Shown piece by piece: positions 1-13,100 of a stretch of DNA of 62,000 nt. The translations under genes were made by a program, and so were the position numbers. Each line of letters opens with the position of its first letter. Within the stretch, counting starts at the first letter, position 1. The DNA lies in the NCBI RefSeq assembly GCF_001039355.2, contig NW_019775436.1, positions 960,388-1,022,387 of the forward strand, written 5' to 3'. The notes beneath the pieces were generated by a model. It ran no database searches, was not told the origin of the DNA, and saw only the letters and a program-made list of their open reading frames with translations. This DNA is from Lingula anatina. Taxonomy: Eukaryota > Brachiopoda > Lingulata > Lingulida > Lingulidae.

Positions 1-413
1 CCCCCCCCCCCCAAAAAAAAAAAAAAATTTAAATTAAATAAAAAGCCTCCCTACCCACTCCCATGATCAGACCCCTGATCATAGTTTACCAAGATTTTTT
101 AGCTCTGGCTGTGAGCCAGAATTATGCTCAGACAAGTTCAAAGCTAGACTCGATGTATAAAAGCTTTAAAAGTTTTGCAGATGCCATAAAACATTCACGT
201 GGGATTCAAGGCCTTTTTATATTGATCTAAGAGCTTTCAATAATAATTGGCCCACAGTAAGTGTATTTGACATACCTAAATGGGCTACTGCCACTAGTGA
301 GGGTTGAAGCTGTCATCAAGACAACCACAGTTTGCTCAAGGGGATAAAGAAGATACAGGGCATTTTAGATTCTGTATAAAATGCAGCTTATTTGGCTGTT
401 AATGTTGCTTGGC

Positions 414-445
<32 letters not shown>

Positions 446-2053
446 GGAAATGGACATCTGGCGCCATCTTGAGGGAGAACCAGTTTTTCATTCAAGCTTG
501 TCTGGATTTTAATGACATAATGATAAAAAAGCAGTTTTTTGTGAAAGAAAAGATGACACTATTATGGTAACTTATTAAATTAATTTTTTATTACTTTGCA
601 GATAATGATAAATGTTGAATGTGATTTTAACACTATGGCACTTTTTATTGTAAAGCACACGTACTAACACATTAGACTGCTGAGAATCTGCTTGCACCAT
701 TCACCAAGCATATAGAATGTGACAGTGAAGCCATTTGCATGATGTCTGTGATTGTGTTTTTAGTCTTTTTTCCCAAAGAAATATTTATCTTTTAACTGAT
801 TGATATTGAATTGAATTATATATATATATACATTATCAGATTAGATGATTATTTTGTAATGCAATTTTTGTCTTTTCATATTAAACTTATTTGTTTATTT
901 GGTATATGGATAAGTATTGAATGTTGCCCTTTTACATCCAGAAAATATTATTTTTTTTTATTTTATTTGTTTAATAAAAGATAAATTGTATGCATGGTGA
1001 CAAGGTCAGGGTCATATTTTTATAAAACTAAGTTAACCATTTTGAACGTCTGATTTGGGAAATGTGTTAATTAAGTTCTTCAGTGGTTTTAGATTATATA
1101 TTTTGATTCAATTATTTTACTTGTTTCAAATAAGTTCATATCCCTCAACACACGTCATCAAACATAAAAAACATTGAAAACGTGGGAATAATCTTTCAGG
1201 CACTCTCTGGAGGGTCAATACAAGTGCAGTTCTGTACACTAGTGACTGCTGTAATGGAACCACTCACCAAGTTTATCCACTTCTTTTTGAAATATTAAAT
1301 AAGCCTTTGCCAAAAAAAAAATAATAATAATAATAAAAATAATAATAATAATAATAAATAGATAAACAATAATTATAATTATAATAAAAACTTTCTTGTT
1401 CACTGGCCCCAATGGACCATCAGGGTCTAAAAATCTACTGGCGTAATGAAGAAACAGTAGTCATTGGCTGAATGTAAAAAATATACAAAATGATGTACTG
1501 GTCTGACTATAATTTTTCTGGCATATGGGTTGGGTCCTGGTATTTTTATTGCAATTTATTTATGTTTATTGTAATGGTTGTACCTTCTCGTGTTTCACAA
1601 AGCAAGTTTTGAGAAAAAATAATCCCCCTCTCCTGCAGTTGGAAAGGAAAAAGGGGTTAGATGTGGTAAAATATATTTATAGTTTGAGAATTTTGCCTAT
1701 GAAAAAAAAAATCAAATAACAAAAAACTTTTGTTACCACAAAAGGAAAGCTTTAAATTTATATTAATCATATAACAGCACTGAATTACAATATTGTGCTA
1801 GGGAAATTTCTGATTAGTTGAGGAATGATATAAATATTCTAGAATTTTATTACGTTTGACATTTTTCTACCACCTCCCCCCTCCCCCCCCCCCAAAAAAA
1901 AAAAAAAATTTTTTTTTAATAGATTTATCTCAAATTTCCAAGAAAGGGGGATGTGAAATATACATGGGATGTGCAATGTTTACAAATTTTTAAAAATAAT
2001 TTAGATTTATCATTAAAAAAATTAATATGCATACTTCATCATATCTTCTTCAG
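1..2053. other. upstream non-coding sequence, probably intron
   Basis: No coding segment, tRNA or promoter is evident. The stretch begins with a C12-A15 tract, has a T run at 417-445, a TAA-rich stretch around 1319-1390, and a second C-tract/A-tract/T-tract at about 1871-1918. Because the first recognisable exon (2054) starts in phase 1, this is most likely the 3' part of an intron of agrin. Confidence 0.5.
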
Positions 2054-2275
2054 ATTCGCCACAGCCTCACCCCTGCCGAAATATAAACTGTGGACCACTG
2101 AAAGTATGCTATATAGATCGCCTCCAGATTGCCAGATGCACATGTGGCCACTGCGAACCTGTAGGGTCACCTGTGTGCGGGACGGATGGAAAGACATACT
2201 CAAATTGGTGTGAGCTTAATAGGACTGCTTGTGAAACCAATTCAGGTGTGACTTTGAAGCATGAAAGGGCATGTG
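2054..2275 (+). CDS. AGRN: agrin exon: complete follistatin-like/Kazal domain (first in window)
   Basis: A 222-bp exon, phase 1 to phase 1, after a CTTCTTCAG acceptor and before a GTAAGT-like donor. It encodes a whole FOLN plus Kazal unit. The FOLN half starts with [13 protein letters not shown], and the Kazal half has [20 protein letters not shown] and ends at ERAC. The spacing of the Kazal cysteines and the CGTDG-TY signature are intact. A phase-1 symmetric exon can be gained or lost without changing the frame, as is typical of agrin repeats. The entry phase shows that at least one more coding exon lies upstream. Confidence 0.88.
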
Positions 2276-3893
2276 GTAAGTTGTATAATTACTGTTTTTT
2301 ACCATATGGAAACATATTAAATAAATTTTCACTATTGGTTGCTTTCTTCATAGCTGTTAAAAAATATCGGTGATGTAGGGATAGATTTTCAGTGTTTTAA
2401 TGTTGGCCTGGTTAAATTGGTATTACCAACAATTTAATAAACTGTGCAGTATCATTTTTGATTTCTCTAATACTCTTTATTTTCTCTCTCTGACAAATTG
2501 TTGAATATAGCACATTCAGTTTTTTTTTGCTATATTTCATCACTAACATGTCACACCTAACACACTTTCCTGTTAATTTCTGTCAGATGTAATACATTCT
2601 TTGCAGGATTTTACTTTCACTCTTTATAATTCGAATATAAACATTATTCACTATAACCTTATGTTGAACTCAGTAAATTATTATATTAATTTTCTTATTT
2701 GTTTTATTATTATAAACTAATTGAATGTGATATTGGTACATACCCTTTAATCAAGTTTTGATTGAATTTCTTCATGAATTGTTATAAACTGCAATACTCA
2801 ATAAATTTATTCAAGATTTCAAAGTTAAAAAAGGTATAAGAGTCTTGTCCATAAAAAAAGAGTTTGGAAAGATAAATGATAAATTGATGCAGACTCACAA
2901 GGAACTAGATAAAACTGGCATAATATATTTAATCTCAGTTTGACCTATCCTGCTTTTACTGAACATTATAGGAGCACACTCTCAGTTCGTAAGTATTGGA
3001 AATTGACACCAAAACAGTACAGAAAACTGTACTGCTCAATGACAAAATGGACTGATATTTCAATTTACCACCAAATGAAACTTCAGTACACCCTAATTAA
3101 AAGTCCATGTATACAGCAAAAACACAAAAAGCATTTGCTGCATAATGACCACGCTTTCCTTTTATAGCCACCATCATGCACACTTGATGAGGTTTTCTTT
3201 TCAAATGTATCTGTGAGCTGAGGAAGAAAACTATCAAAAACAATCCAAATTGGATAATGTCAACACATAATGTGCCGAAACCGAATTAAGAACCATCCAC
3301 CATTCCAACGATGGACAATTATAGTTCTCCCAGAAGATCAAGTGTATGTTTTTGGGATATAAATAAATGATACATATTGGTGAGGGTTTGATGCTCTTTC
3401 CGCACTTTATCCACTTATCTTTCAGCAAGAGGACTCAGAGCAGTTTGGAAATGAGTCGTTTTTATGATTCTTTTATCGATTTTTGTTCTTGTTTTTTTTT
3501 TTTATCAGATTCAAGATATAACATTGCACATTGTGTTGCATGAAGAACCTAAATACTACCAGTTTTTAAAAATACTTTTTTTTTTGCAGATTGTTTGTAC
3601 AAACTGATTACTTATAAAGAAAACTGCTCTTTGGTTTTTCACTGTAAGTCAAGGGGTTTAATTGATAATACCGTGTTACAGCTAATCCAGCCAAAGATGT
3701 TTTAAGTATTTCAGCAAATCTGATGTTTTCATAAATTTATATTGTAGCCATCACTTGCTTCATGCCTGTCCAGTTTTTTGCAAGAGCTACTTGTAATAAT
3801 AATATTATTATTATTATTATTGAGCACAGAAATGTTTTTACATTTAAAGACTTTCTAACTACTATGTGCTACAAGTATGTATATACAAGTACC

Positions 3894-3926
<33 letters not shown>

Positions 3927-4300
3927 GAGTAGTGAATGTGTCAGCAGTTTCTCAGTTCACTTCCTCTGCTAATCACTGAACTCTTTGAAAAGCTCCATAC
4001 AGAGATATCTGATAGTGTGTGTTAATTAACTAGTCAGCACATTTCTTTATCAGATGGTTGACTAATTGGTCCTGACAAACAGTAGCTTGGAATTGACAGT
4101 TGATGCTTACTGTACAATCAGGCCTCCAGTCAGACATTTGAAAGCCTCAAAGGATTATTCTGAAAACATCAGTTTTTTTTAATTACCACTGACTGAAATT
4201 TACCCAGCTTGAGAAATGGCAAAGAAACTAGTTGAAATTTTGAGTTCGCAAGGACCTTTTCCAACAAAAAGGGCAATTTTTGAAAAGAATTCCCTCATGT

Positions 4301-4385
<85 letters not shown>

Positions 4386-7107
4386 AGGAATTTTATGCTA
4401 ATCTATAATTGGTACATTCATGCTTAGTATTACTACATTCTACTGCTAGGAACTACTTCTGCTACTACTAAATGTACTACTACCAGGGGCGGATTTAGGC
4501 CGTCTTCTGGGTCTTCCGGAAGACGGTCAGATTTTCATGTTAAAATTGACGGGTATCTAATTTTTTTGTCGGAAGACGGTCAAAAAAGAAGAATGTATCA
4601 ACAAAGATAATTTGGAAGACTGTCAGAAAATATCTCTGAATCCGCCCCTGACTACTACATTAACTACATGGTGTACTTCTACCAGTTCTACTTATGACAG
4701 ATGGCAATGACAGAATGACAGAACAATGATAATAATGATAACTGATCAAAGTAGAATTAACTAATAAAATATCATACAAGTACTACTTTTTCTACTACTA
4801 CTACTACTACCACTAATACTACAACTTATGATAATAATGGAAACTGATCAAAGGAGGATTAAGTAGTAAAATAGTGGGAATACCTGTGACATATGGAGAG
4901 ACAAGATTAAGAAACAGTTGGCATGTTCGCACTTTTAAAAATTTGGCCCCTTTTAGAATATGTGTAAGTGAGATATTGTTTTTCTCCAGTGATCAGATTA
5001 CAAATATTGATTGGAGTAGATAGTAGGAGCAAAGCCATGTTTATTTAATAAAGTAATTCACCAAAGGGACGTGCGTAACAAATATGTTAAGTTCAGAATT
5101 AGGGTGCGTTGTTTCAAGGGTTCATTGTGCTGAAGGTCTTTTGTACCGAGGGACCAGTGTGTCTAGGGAATGCTGTTCTGAGGCCTTATGTATATGAGTA
5201 TATGGGCTAAAGTATTTGAGTGCAGACAAAAAATGGCGTCAGGAATAAAACGGACACTGTATATTCTGCTATGAAGAATTAACTCTATATGCATGATATG
5301 CAAATGCACATGTTGCGAAATAACAGGCAAACAATAGTAATATAATAATAGTACATGGACTCATGTTTATATGTGTATATTCAAAATAGGTAAGAGAAAA
5401 TAGTACGCATGAAATCCATACACAAAATGTCAGGGCATGTAATAGTTAAAAGCTCTTCTTTCACATGCAGCTTTCGCATCAATAACCTCTATCATAAAAG
5501 CAGACCCTCGGACGAAGAAAAATTTAAACTATCGGACACTCAATATTTTTCCAAATATTTGAATATTATTTGAATATCCTTTTTTTAGTCTTAAGGCTTT
5601 TTTCTGTGAATCCCTTAACTGCAGTGCAAGCTCCAACATATTTTGTCTACCAGTGTTTACCAATTCATCGTAACACTGATCACAATGAAACAAACAGACC
5701 ATGCCCATTCAAAAGTAAATATCTTGACCTTATTTCTTCGATTTTCAATGGCATATTAAAATCAGTATTTTTTATGTTGCACAAGTTCATGAGATTGGTT
5801 TCATCCCAGAGTAGGAAGACTGAGGGCTGATACGAGTAGGACTCCGAAAATCGTAAGAGACAGAAAAAAAAAAGAAAAAGAAAAGAGATTGGCTCTCAAA
5901 TCAATAAGATTACTGGGTGTCAGAATCCCGAGCCGACTCCACTGTAAATATACCAATCAACTCACCGTGTTAGTTTGAGTCTCTGGCGTCCCAGAAGCAT
6001 TGATTTCTTTAGATTATCAAGAAAATGGTACCACAGCAGTGGAATTAGATGCTCCTTGTAATTGCCTTGTAGTTTTTTTAACTTCGAGAGAGTATATATT
6101 TTTTGTCAAAAAAGAAAATGTAGACGAGATGGTTTCTGTAATTGCTCCCAGGCCCAAGTCATCCCAGTATTTTAGATTGCAAGATGAGGGAGCTTCTTAA
6201 ATAAAATTATGAGTTGTGGCTCTTTTTTGCAGTGCAGCAGTGCATGATTTCAAGTATTTCGCCTGTTTTTTTTTTCAAGAAAACTTTAAGGGATATTTCC
6301 CTAGAAAATCTCAAGTGATGTGCAAAAGTCTCTTGCATATGCCACTAAGCTAGGTCTCAACTTTTTAATTAAAAAAAAAAAATGGAATGTGTCATCAGTT
6401 AGAGAGTTAATAATTACATGAATATGAACATTTAAATCTTAAGATCAGTAATAGAACAAATTTGCTTGACTGAAGATGTTTTAAACATCCATTCGAAATT
6501 TTTTGAAGGTAGAAGAAAAAGAACAAAAGGAAAACAAAATGTTGGTGATTTATTTCAAGTCTAAAAAGCTACCAGTAGGATAAAATGTTACCATTAAAAA
6601 GAAGCAATTGATATAATTGTGATACTCATCAGGCAATTTCATTTTTCCACAATGTTTTAAAACACATGGGAGAATTTATTGCAGAAAAAATAAGAAGAAC
6701 AGCAATTCATAATGAACTTAGAATTCCTAGTCATACACCAGTCCTTATTAGCAAATACTTTGATCTCAGCTGATTGTGTTTTTATGTCTATAAACACCCT
6801 TCCATTATTGTGGAATGAAGGTATAATTCCTGACTGGGGATAATTGGCTGGCTGTCTGCATAGGAGATAGTATTTGATGTGATTAGTGTGGTTTAGGCTC
6901 TGGGTTATGTTATGATATATATGCCTTCCACTTGAAGGCTCATGTACATGTGCATGCATGTACATGCATGCATGCAAATAGATATGTGCATGTCTCTGTG
7001 CACAGATGCATATGCACACATCCATATCACACTTGTGCACACACATACACACCAAGCACATGTACACATGCACATACACGCAAACATGCACACATACCAA
7101 GCACGTG

Positions 7108-7171
<64 letters not shown>

Positions 7172-10100
7172 AAAAAGTGTTGCACAATGTATATGGCATT
7201 CCTGCAGTTAACAGTTGTAAGCTAGCTCTTAGCCACTGATTTGGAGATGAGTTTTTTTATATTTGTCATAAGAGATCTAGCTGAATCTTGTGTGAATTTG
7301 TCCATAGCCATAGACTGCCAGAGCATTTATTCATTGATTTGTCTGACCAGTTTAGTTTATTGATTTTATCTCGAGATACATCAGTATATTTGAAAATGCC
7401 AAAATCTGACATCTTGATGTGGACAAAAGTTCCAGCATCAAATACTAGAGTTGGCTGCCTGGAAGCAAGAATAATATCTCCCTTCAGGTACGTAATGTTA
7501 AAAAAAAAACAAACAAATAAACTAATAAATAAATATTTACAAAATGAAAGAATTTGCTTTTCACAAGCTATTCAGAATCTCTTGTGAGTACACTCCCAGA
7601 CATATCAGATCCATCAGGGATGCCCAGCCATACCACCTGCCAATCAAGATGTCAGGAGAGATGCTTAATGGTCTCTTCACATTTTATTAATTAACCCAAA
7701 TTAAATAGCGTAAAATCGATTGGTAGTCAATTGGCTTGCGTGAGAAGAAAATCCTGTCTTCTTCTTTATAGAAAGGCTTATTTCTGGCTTTCAATGGCTT
7801 TGACGAGATGACAGTGTTGTGCTGGAGAAATGATAAGTGCTCTTTTAGTTGTAGGAAGCTGTAACGGAATTACTTGGGAGTTCTATAGAACATCTTACTT
7901 TGGTTTTCAATTTTACTGACAGAAAGATATAGAGGGTTTTGAAGGAAAGAATATTAAGTGCTCAGAGGGAGAGGAAATATCCTCAAGAGGGGAGGGCAGA
8001 GTGAGTGGTTCTGACAAAAACGTTTTATCTGGCTTAGAATAAGAATTGGCAAGACATTTTGATTAAAGTATCGAGATTACTGGGTTATATACTTCAGAGA
8101 CAATTTTGATTAAAATTTGTCAAGCAAGGGATTTGTATAACTGAGCAAACTATTTGTAATTCATTTTATTTAGACAAAAATATGAAGAAGGCAGTATATT
8201 TTGAATCAAACCTTTTAACCAAGCGACACGTATATGTTCGTATGTATGTCTTGGGGGAGAAAACTATACAGCCTATTTGATTAAGACATCATAATCTGTG
8301 ATAATATTACTCTTCATTTTTACAGATGACTGAACATAATCAGCCACAATTAGATTTCAATATGGAAAAGAAATTCTATGAACTCCATTTAGGCTGGGAA
8401 AGCCAAGGGGACCTTAATATCCCCTTTGGGATCCCTGCGGCCATCTTGGTATATGTATATAACCAGATCGGTTGACTTAATACAGACCAGAAGTCTTGGG
8501 TTGAGACGCCAGGATCACATTGTTTGTTGACTGTGGAACTAAGTTCATCAAAGAGCATCTTAGAGTAGCTTCTTAGACTTAACATGGTTAAAAAAATCCT
8601 GTCTGGGTTTATTCTCTTACAGTTACTGTAGAAAGTCTTTTGAGACTTTTTATAAGACATTAATTAGCTAATTGAAGACAGATCAGTGCATGGATTAGGA
8701 ACATTTCAGAATTTTAGGATAGAAAATGATACTTGATTGCACTATGTCCTAATTTCATCATTGAAGAGCTTTTTTTGTCGGTGGTAAAATACGAATGTGA
8801 CGTGAGGAAAGCAATTAATGGAAAAATGACAATGTGTATATTTTTTGCTGATACTGAATTTGCATGAATGAAAAAAAACTCGTGGAGATTGAAACGAGTC
8901 AGACGAATGAGTGACCATTTTTTTAATGGTAAGCTCTGGAAACTTTATTTAAGGTACTCAGCTGGGAGTTCATTTGATTCATTTGTGACGATTTAAACAC
9001 TTGACTGAAGTGTCCTAGCTAGCTCATTGAAATATCTTATTTATGGATATCAGTTTTATAAAGACAGACTAAAGCTAATTTATTATACAATTCCTTAAAT
9101 TATTGGCCACAAGGCAACAGTTTGTTAAAACATTTTTTCTTGACAGTTGAAGTTGGCTGCTACATTTTGCAGCCAATTAAGTGAAAGCCTCCGCCTTCTC
9201 CGAAAAAACATTTGGAAGGATCAATAGCTTTGAGTTCCCTTCTAAGCCCAGTGTCATAATTGTATTTGCAAACTCATTAAAAGCAAGGAGGAGGAATGAA
9301 AGCCACCGATGAAAGTAAAATTGGCAGATCACAAATCCATCGGACAAGCCAGACGAAGGAGGTTGATAGCCACTAATTTGGTTGTTTTGTGGGAACGTTT
9401 TTTCCAGATATTGGGATATTTATTGCAAATGCATTTTACTTAGGGACCCCGTCGAGGATCGAGTTGGTTTCATATTCAATAACTGATCCAGTTGACTGTT
9501 TTCTAAGATGCCGTAGACAAGATTTATCGCAGAGGGATTTATTGCATGATAGTGCCTCATTGACAAAATCTTGATAACAACGTCAAACTTGTATCAGGAC
9601 TTGATTTTTGGAAGTCCGGTTCTCCATCTTGGAAACTGACACAGTGAATGACTTACAGGGAGGAAAAACTATTTGCTCATTTAGACATAAAAGATTGCTA
9701 TGGTTAACCCCTATTACTCATATAATTTGATTTCTTTTTTCAACTTTCCCTCCATTTTGGAAGAAGACATTAACAGATGACAGAAAAGTAGCAGACAGCC
9801 CAGCAGTTGATCATTATGGGATGTTTGATGATGGGGAAAAATATCCTGCACTGGTTTTTGCAACAGTGAATTTTTAAAAAATTCAACAGTTTTCCATCTT
9901 GAATGTAGAAATTAACAGACGACAGTGACAGCAGGAGAGGATTCTGGGATGTGTGATGAGAGGACTGCATTTTACACTGCTCTCGCCTTTGTGACAGTTG
10001 TTTGTGTTGTTATAACAGGTACTGGACCCATGGTGACCAACCCGTGTGAATCTGTCACATGCAAGCACGGAGGCGTATGCACCGTTCAACAAGGCAGGGG

Positions 10101-13100
10101 TGTTTGCACATGTAAGACGTGTCCCGATGATGATAAACCGGTAGGTGGCATTTTCTTACTGATTATACTAAACACAAATTATTATTTTTTTAAAATATTT
10201 TTATTTATTATTATTTTATTGCACTTTGTACAGAGTTTTCTTAAATTTGTTAGCCCATTGTGTGTTGCATTGCACATTATTATCAATTTATAAGTATTTA
10301 TCTCCTTTCCTTTGCTTTGTCAAGACAAGAAGCATGCATATTTCGTCTTTTGTTGATTGAAAAAAAGTTGGAATATATTTATTTTTATTTTTGAATAATT
10401 ATATTTTAAGATTGGGGTTTATGTCAGTTAGTGTAGTATATTGCTATATGGGCACTCTGCTTACAAACTAACACCAGTGTTGTTATTATTATTTTGATTT
10501 AATGGCTTAATTTTTTTCTGTACAAAAGCAAACAAAAATTGACATAAATGATTACATGAACATCAATATTAATTTGAGTAAATGTAGTTTATTAGGTTTT
10601 ACATGCAATTATATAGATACCTTGTATATAATTTGATTAATTTAATTGAATGAAGCAAACAAAAATTGATCTTTGAAAGATGAAAAAATCAATTTAAGGT
10701 TCAGTGTCTAAATACAAAATATGGGCTATTATCCTTATTACTGAAGTTACCAGCAATTTTAGATATAATAACCAGCTCTCTGTGTACAATGAGGCACTGT
10801 ACATTTAAGAGCAGAGGCGGAATACTCACTAGGGCAAATTACAAACCCCAGGGGGTCCACGAATGCCCTAACGCTTGAGCAATTTCCATTAAGCTTATGG
10901 GCACTGAATAATATATGTTTAAAAAAACTAGTCAAGCTAACTTAATTGTGCTGTCTAAGAACAGTGGGAGGGGGGACATATAGGTCAAATTAGTGGTTGT
11001 TGGTCTGAAAATATTTTCAGACAATCTCCAGGCTACATGTCTTATGTGCTGATGAGAGGAATATGTGTGGGTGTGTTTTAGGGCTTGTTCACAACCAGTT
11101 GAACCACAGACAAACTAGTCCAGGGATCAAATATGGTGTACACCTGACAATGGATTCCTGCCTCTCACGTATGCTGTCCCTTCAGGGGGAGAGCAGTGAA
11201 ATCTTGGCATGATTTTAAGTAGCTTGATTGCGCCTTATTTGGTCCACAGACTTGTTAGTCAATGAATCAGCTGGTTCTGTACAGGCCCTTAGAAATAAAA
11301 ATGGCAAAGCAATTGATATTCAGACAAAAAACTCTTTGACTAAGTTAACATACAATTACATGTGGTTTAATCTCATAGTATTAGAATTTGGAAACCATCA
11401 CCTTACACACTCCATAGTTGATTAGTATGGCTTTTTAAAGTCCTGCTTTTACCTTTTACCTTTTTATAGTCTTATTAAATTAATTGTTCATGAAATGCAT
11501 TCTGGACTGATATTTGGACAAAACTTTATCATGAACTGAACAGGTTCATCAGACAGTGCTTTAAGTTGCAGTGGAATTTATTCCCTGTAGTCTGATCCTC
11601 TGATAGAATGGCCCAATTTTTGTCTAAGTAAGACATTTGAATGTGTGGTTATGAAATATCATCGATTGATTTGACTGAAATCACATTTCCGGTTCAAATT
11701 CGATCTTGTCTGAACAGTTCTCAAATCTGCTTGAACAAATTATGTCATTCAGTCACTAATCCCCAGGGAGGTAAACAGCATGTGATTGGCAACCGTTCCA
11801 ATGCCACACACTATTAAATGACACAATGTCATTGAATGGTTTGATCACAGCAGTGATTACATGGGGAAGAGAAGTGTCATTGCAATTTTTCCTTTGAGTG
11901 GAAGCTATTTCATTAAGCAACTTTGTTACACATGCAATTTATGTATTGTGTGATAGACTTCTATGAATCATTATGTTTTTGTTTAACTGACTGAAATACA
12001 TGTTTTATATGGACAAGCACTATATAGTAATAATAATAATTTTCTTTGAAACAGCACTCCATGTTAATCTCAGCACTCTACAATGTGAGGATTGCAGATT
12101 AAAATTTAAAATTCTAAACAAAGTTACATGTACCGTCTTAAATTATGAATTACACATGATCAAATTCTAATATATATCAACTAAAATAGCCATATAACCA
12201 CAAACTTCATCTGTCAGCACCATCTGTTTATCAATTAAGTACATGCATTATAAATTAATTGACACATAATTATCTTAAACACCAGATATTAAAGCGTTAT
12301 TTGATTTACTTAATTATTTTCCATTCTAGGTGACATATCATTAGTGTGCAAAGTGTCAGATTTCGTACTAAGACATAAAAAAATGTCGTTAACATTATGC
12401 TTTATTACAGTGTATCAAGCAAAATAATCATTTGCCATGATAGCTACATGACTGCATTGTCATTGTATGTGCTTTGAGAGTTGATTGAAGTGGAAATGGA
12501 TTGAAATATCAATGTCTGTGATCACATATTAATCTTTAATGAAATTGGGTGAATTTGGTGTAATAAAATTGAGCTCTGAACAAATATGGTGCCCTTATTA
12601 TTGTCCAACGACCGGTGTATTTTCCTGTCGGCCATTCTTGCTGTCACTGAGTGATGTGTACCAAGTACCATATTGTAGGTAAATGTATTATGATAGGACA
12701 CGAAAGGAAGTTTTATATTTACATGAACTTTGATCACAAGGGAAAAGAAATGATTATTTTTATCAAAGCAGATTTCCAGAAGGATTAGTGTGACACTGGG
12801 ATAAGAGAGATCATTGAAATTAATTTCTTGCAGATATTTATTGTCAGAGAATTGCATAGTTCCACACACACACGCATCTCAAGGGAACATGGATTAGTTT
12901 ATGGCTTTTTTTTTCAAGCAAGGTTGCTTAGAATTAAGTAAACATGTCCGTTATAATCTAAGACCGCATTCACATCGAGTTGAGCCATGGCTCTACAAAG
13001 CCACGAACTAAATATGGTGGACATACATGAAAGGAAAACTGCCTAATCTTTTAATAGTCTCTCCGCCTCTCACACGCCTCTCCATGTGTGTCCCAATGGA

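Larger units (their letters stand above)
2276..10018 (+). other. intron, 7.7 kb, with repeats and two candidate exons
   Basis: Contains a hAT-like MITE (4484-4650), an (AT)n tract (4305-4382), a CA-rich tract (6938-7171), a possible cassette exon (3590-3643) and a possible alternative first exon (9949-10018). The rest is AT-rich with no coding potential that I can support; short ORFs here lack any recognisable domain. Confidence 0.6.

Noticed and set aside
1-2053. NtA domain or first exon of agrin
   Set aside because: No signal peptide, NtA-like cysteine pattern or start context; the phase-1 acceptor at 2054 requires an exon further upstream.
6657-7225. Long ORFs on both strands with Cys/Val or His/Thr runs
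   Set aside because: They are translations of the (CA)n/(GT)n repeat; no protein family and no splice context.
8376-8660. 94-codon ORF on the - strand
   Set aside because: No domain, no splice partners and no sign of a promoter; likely chance.
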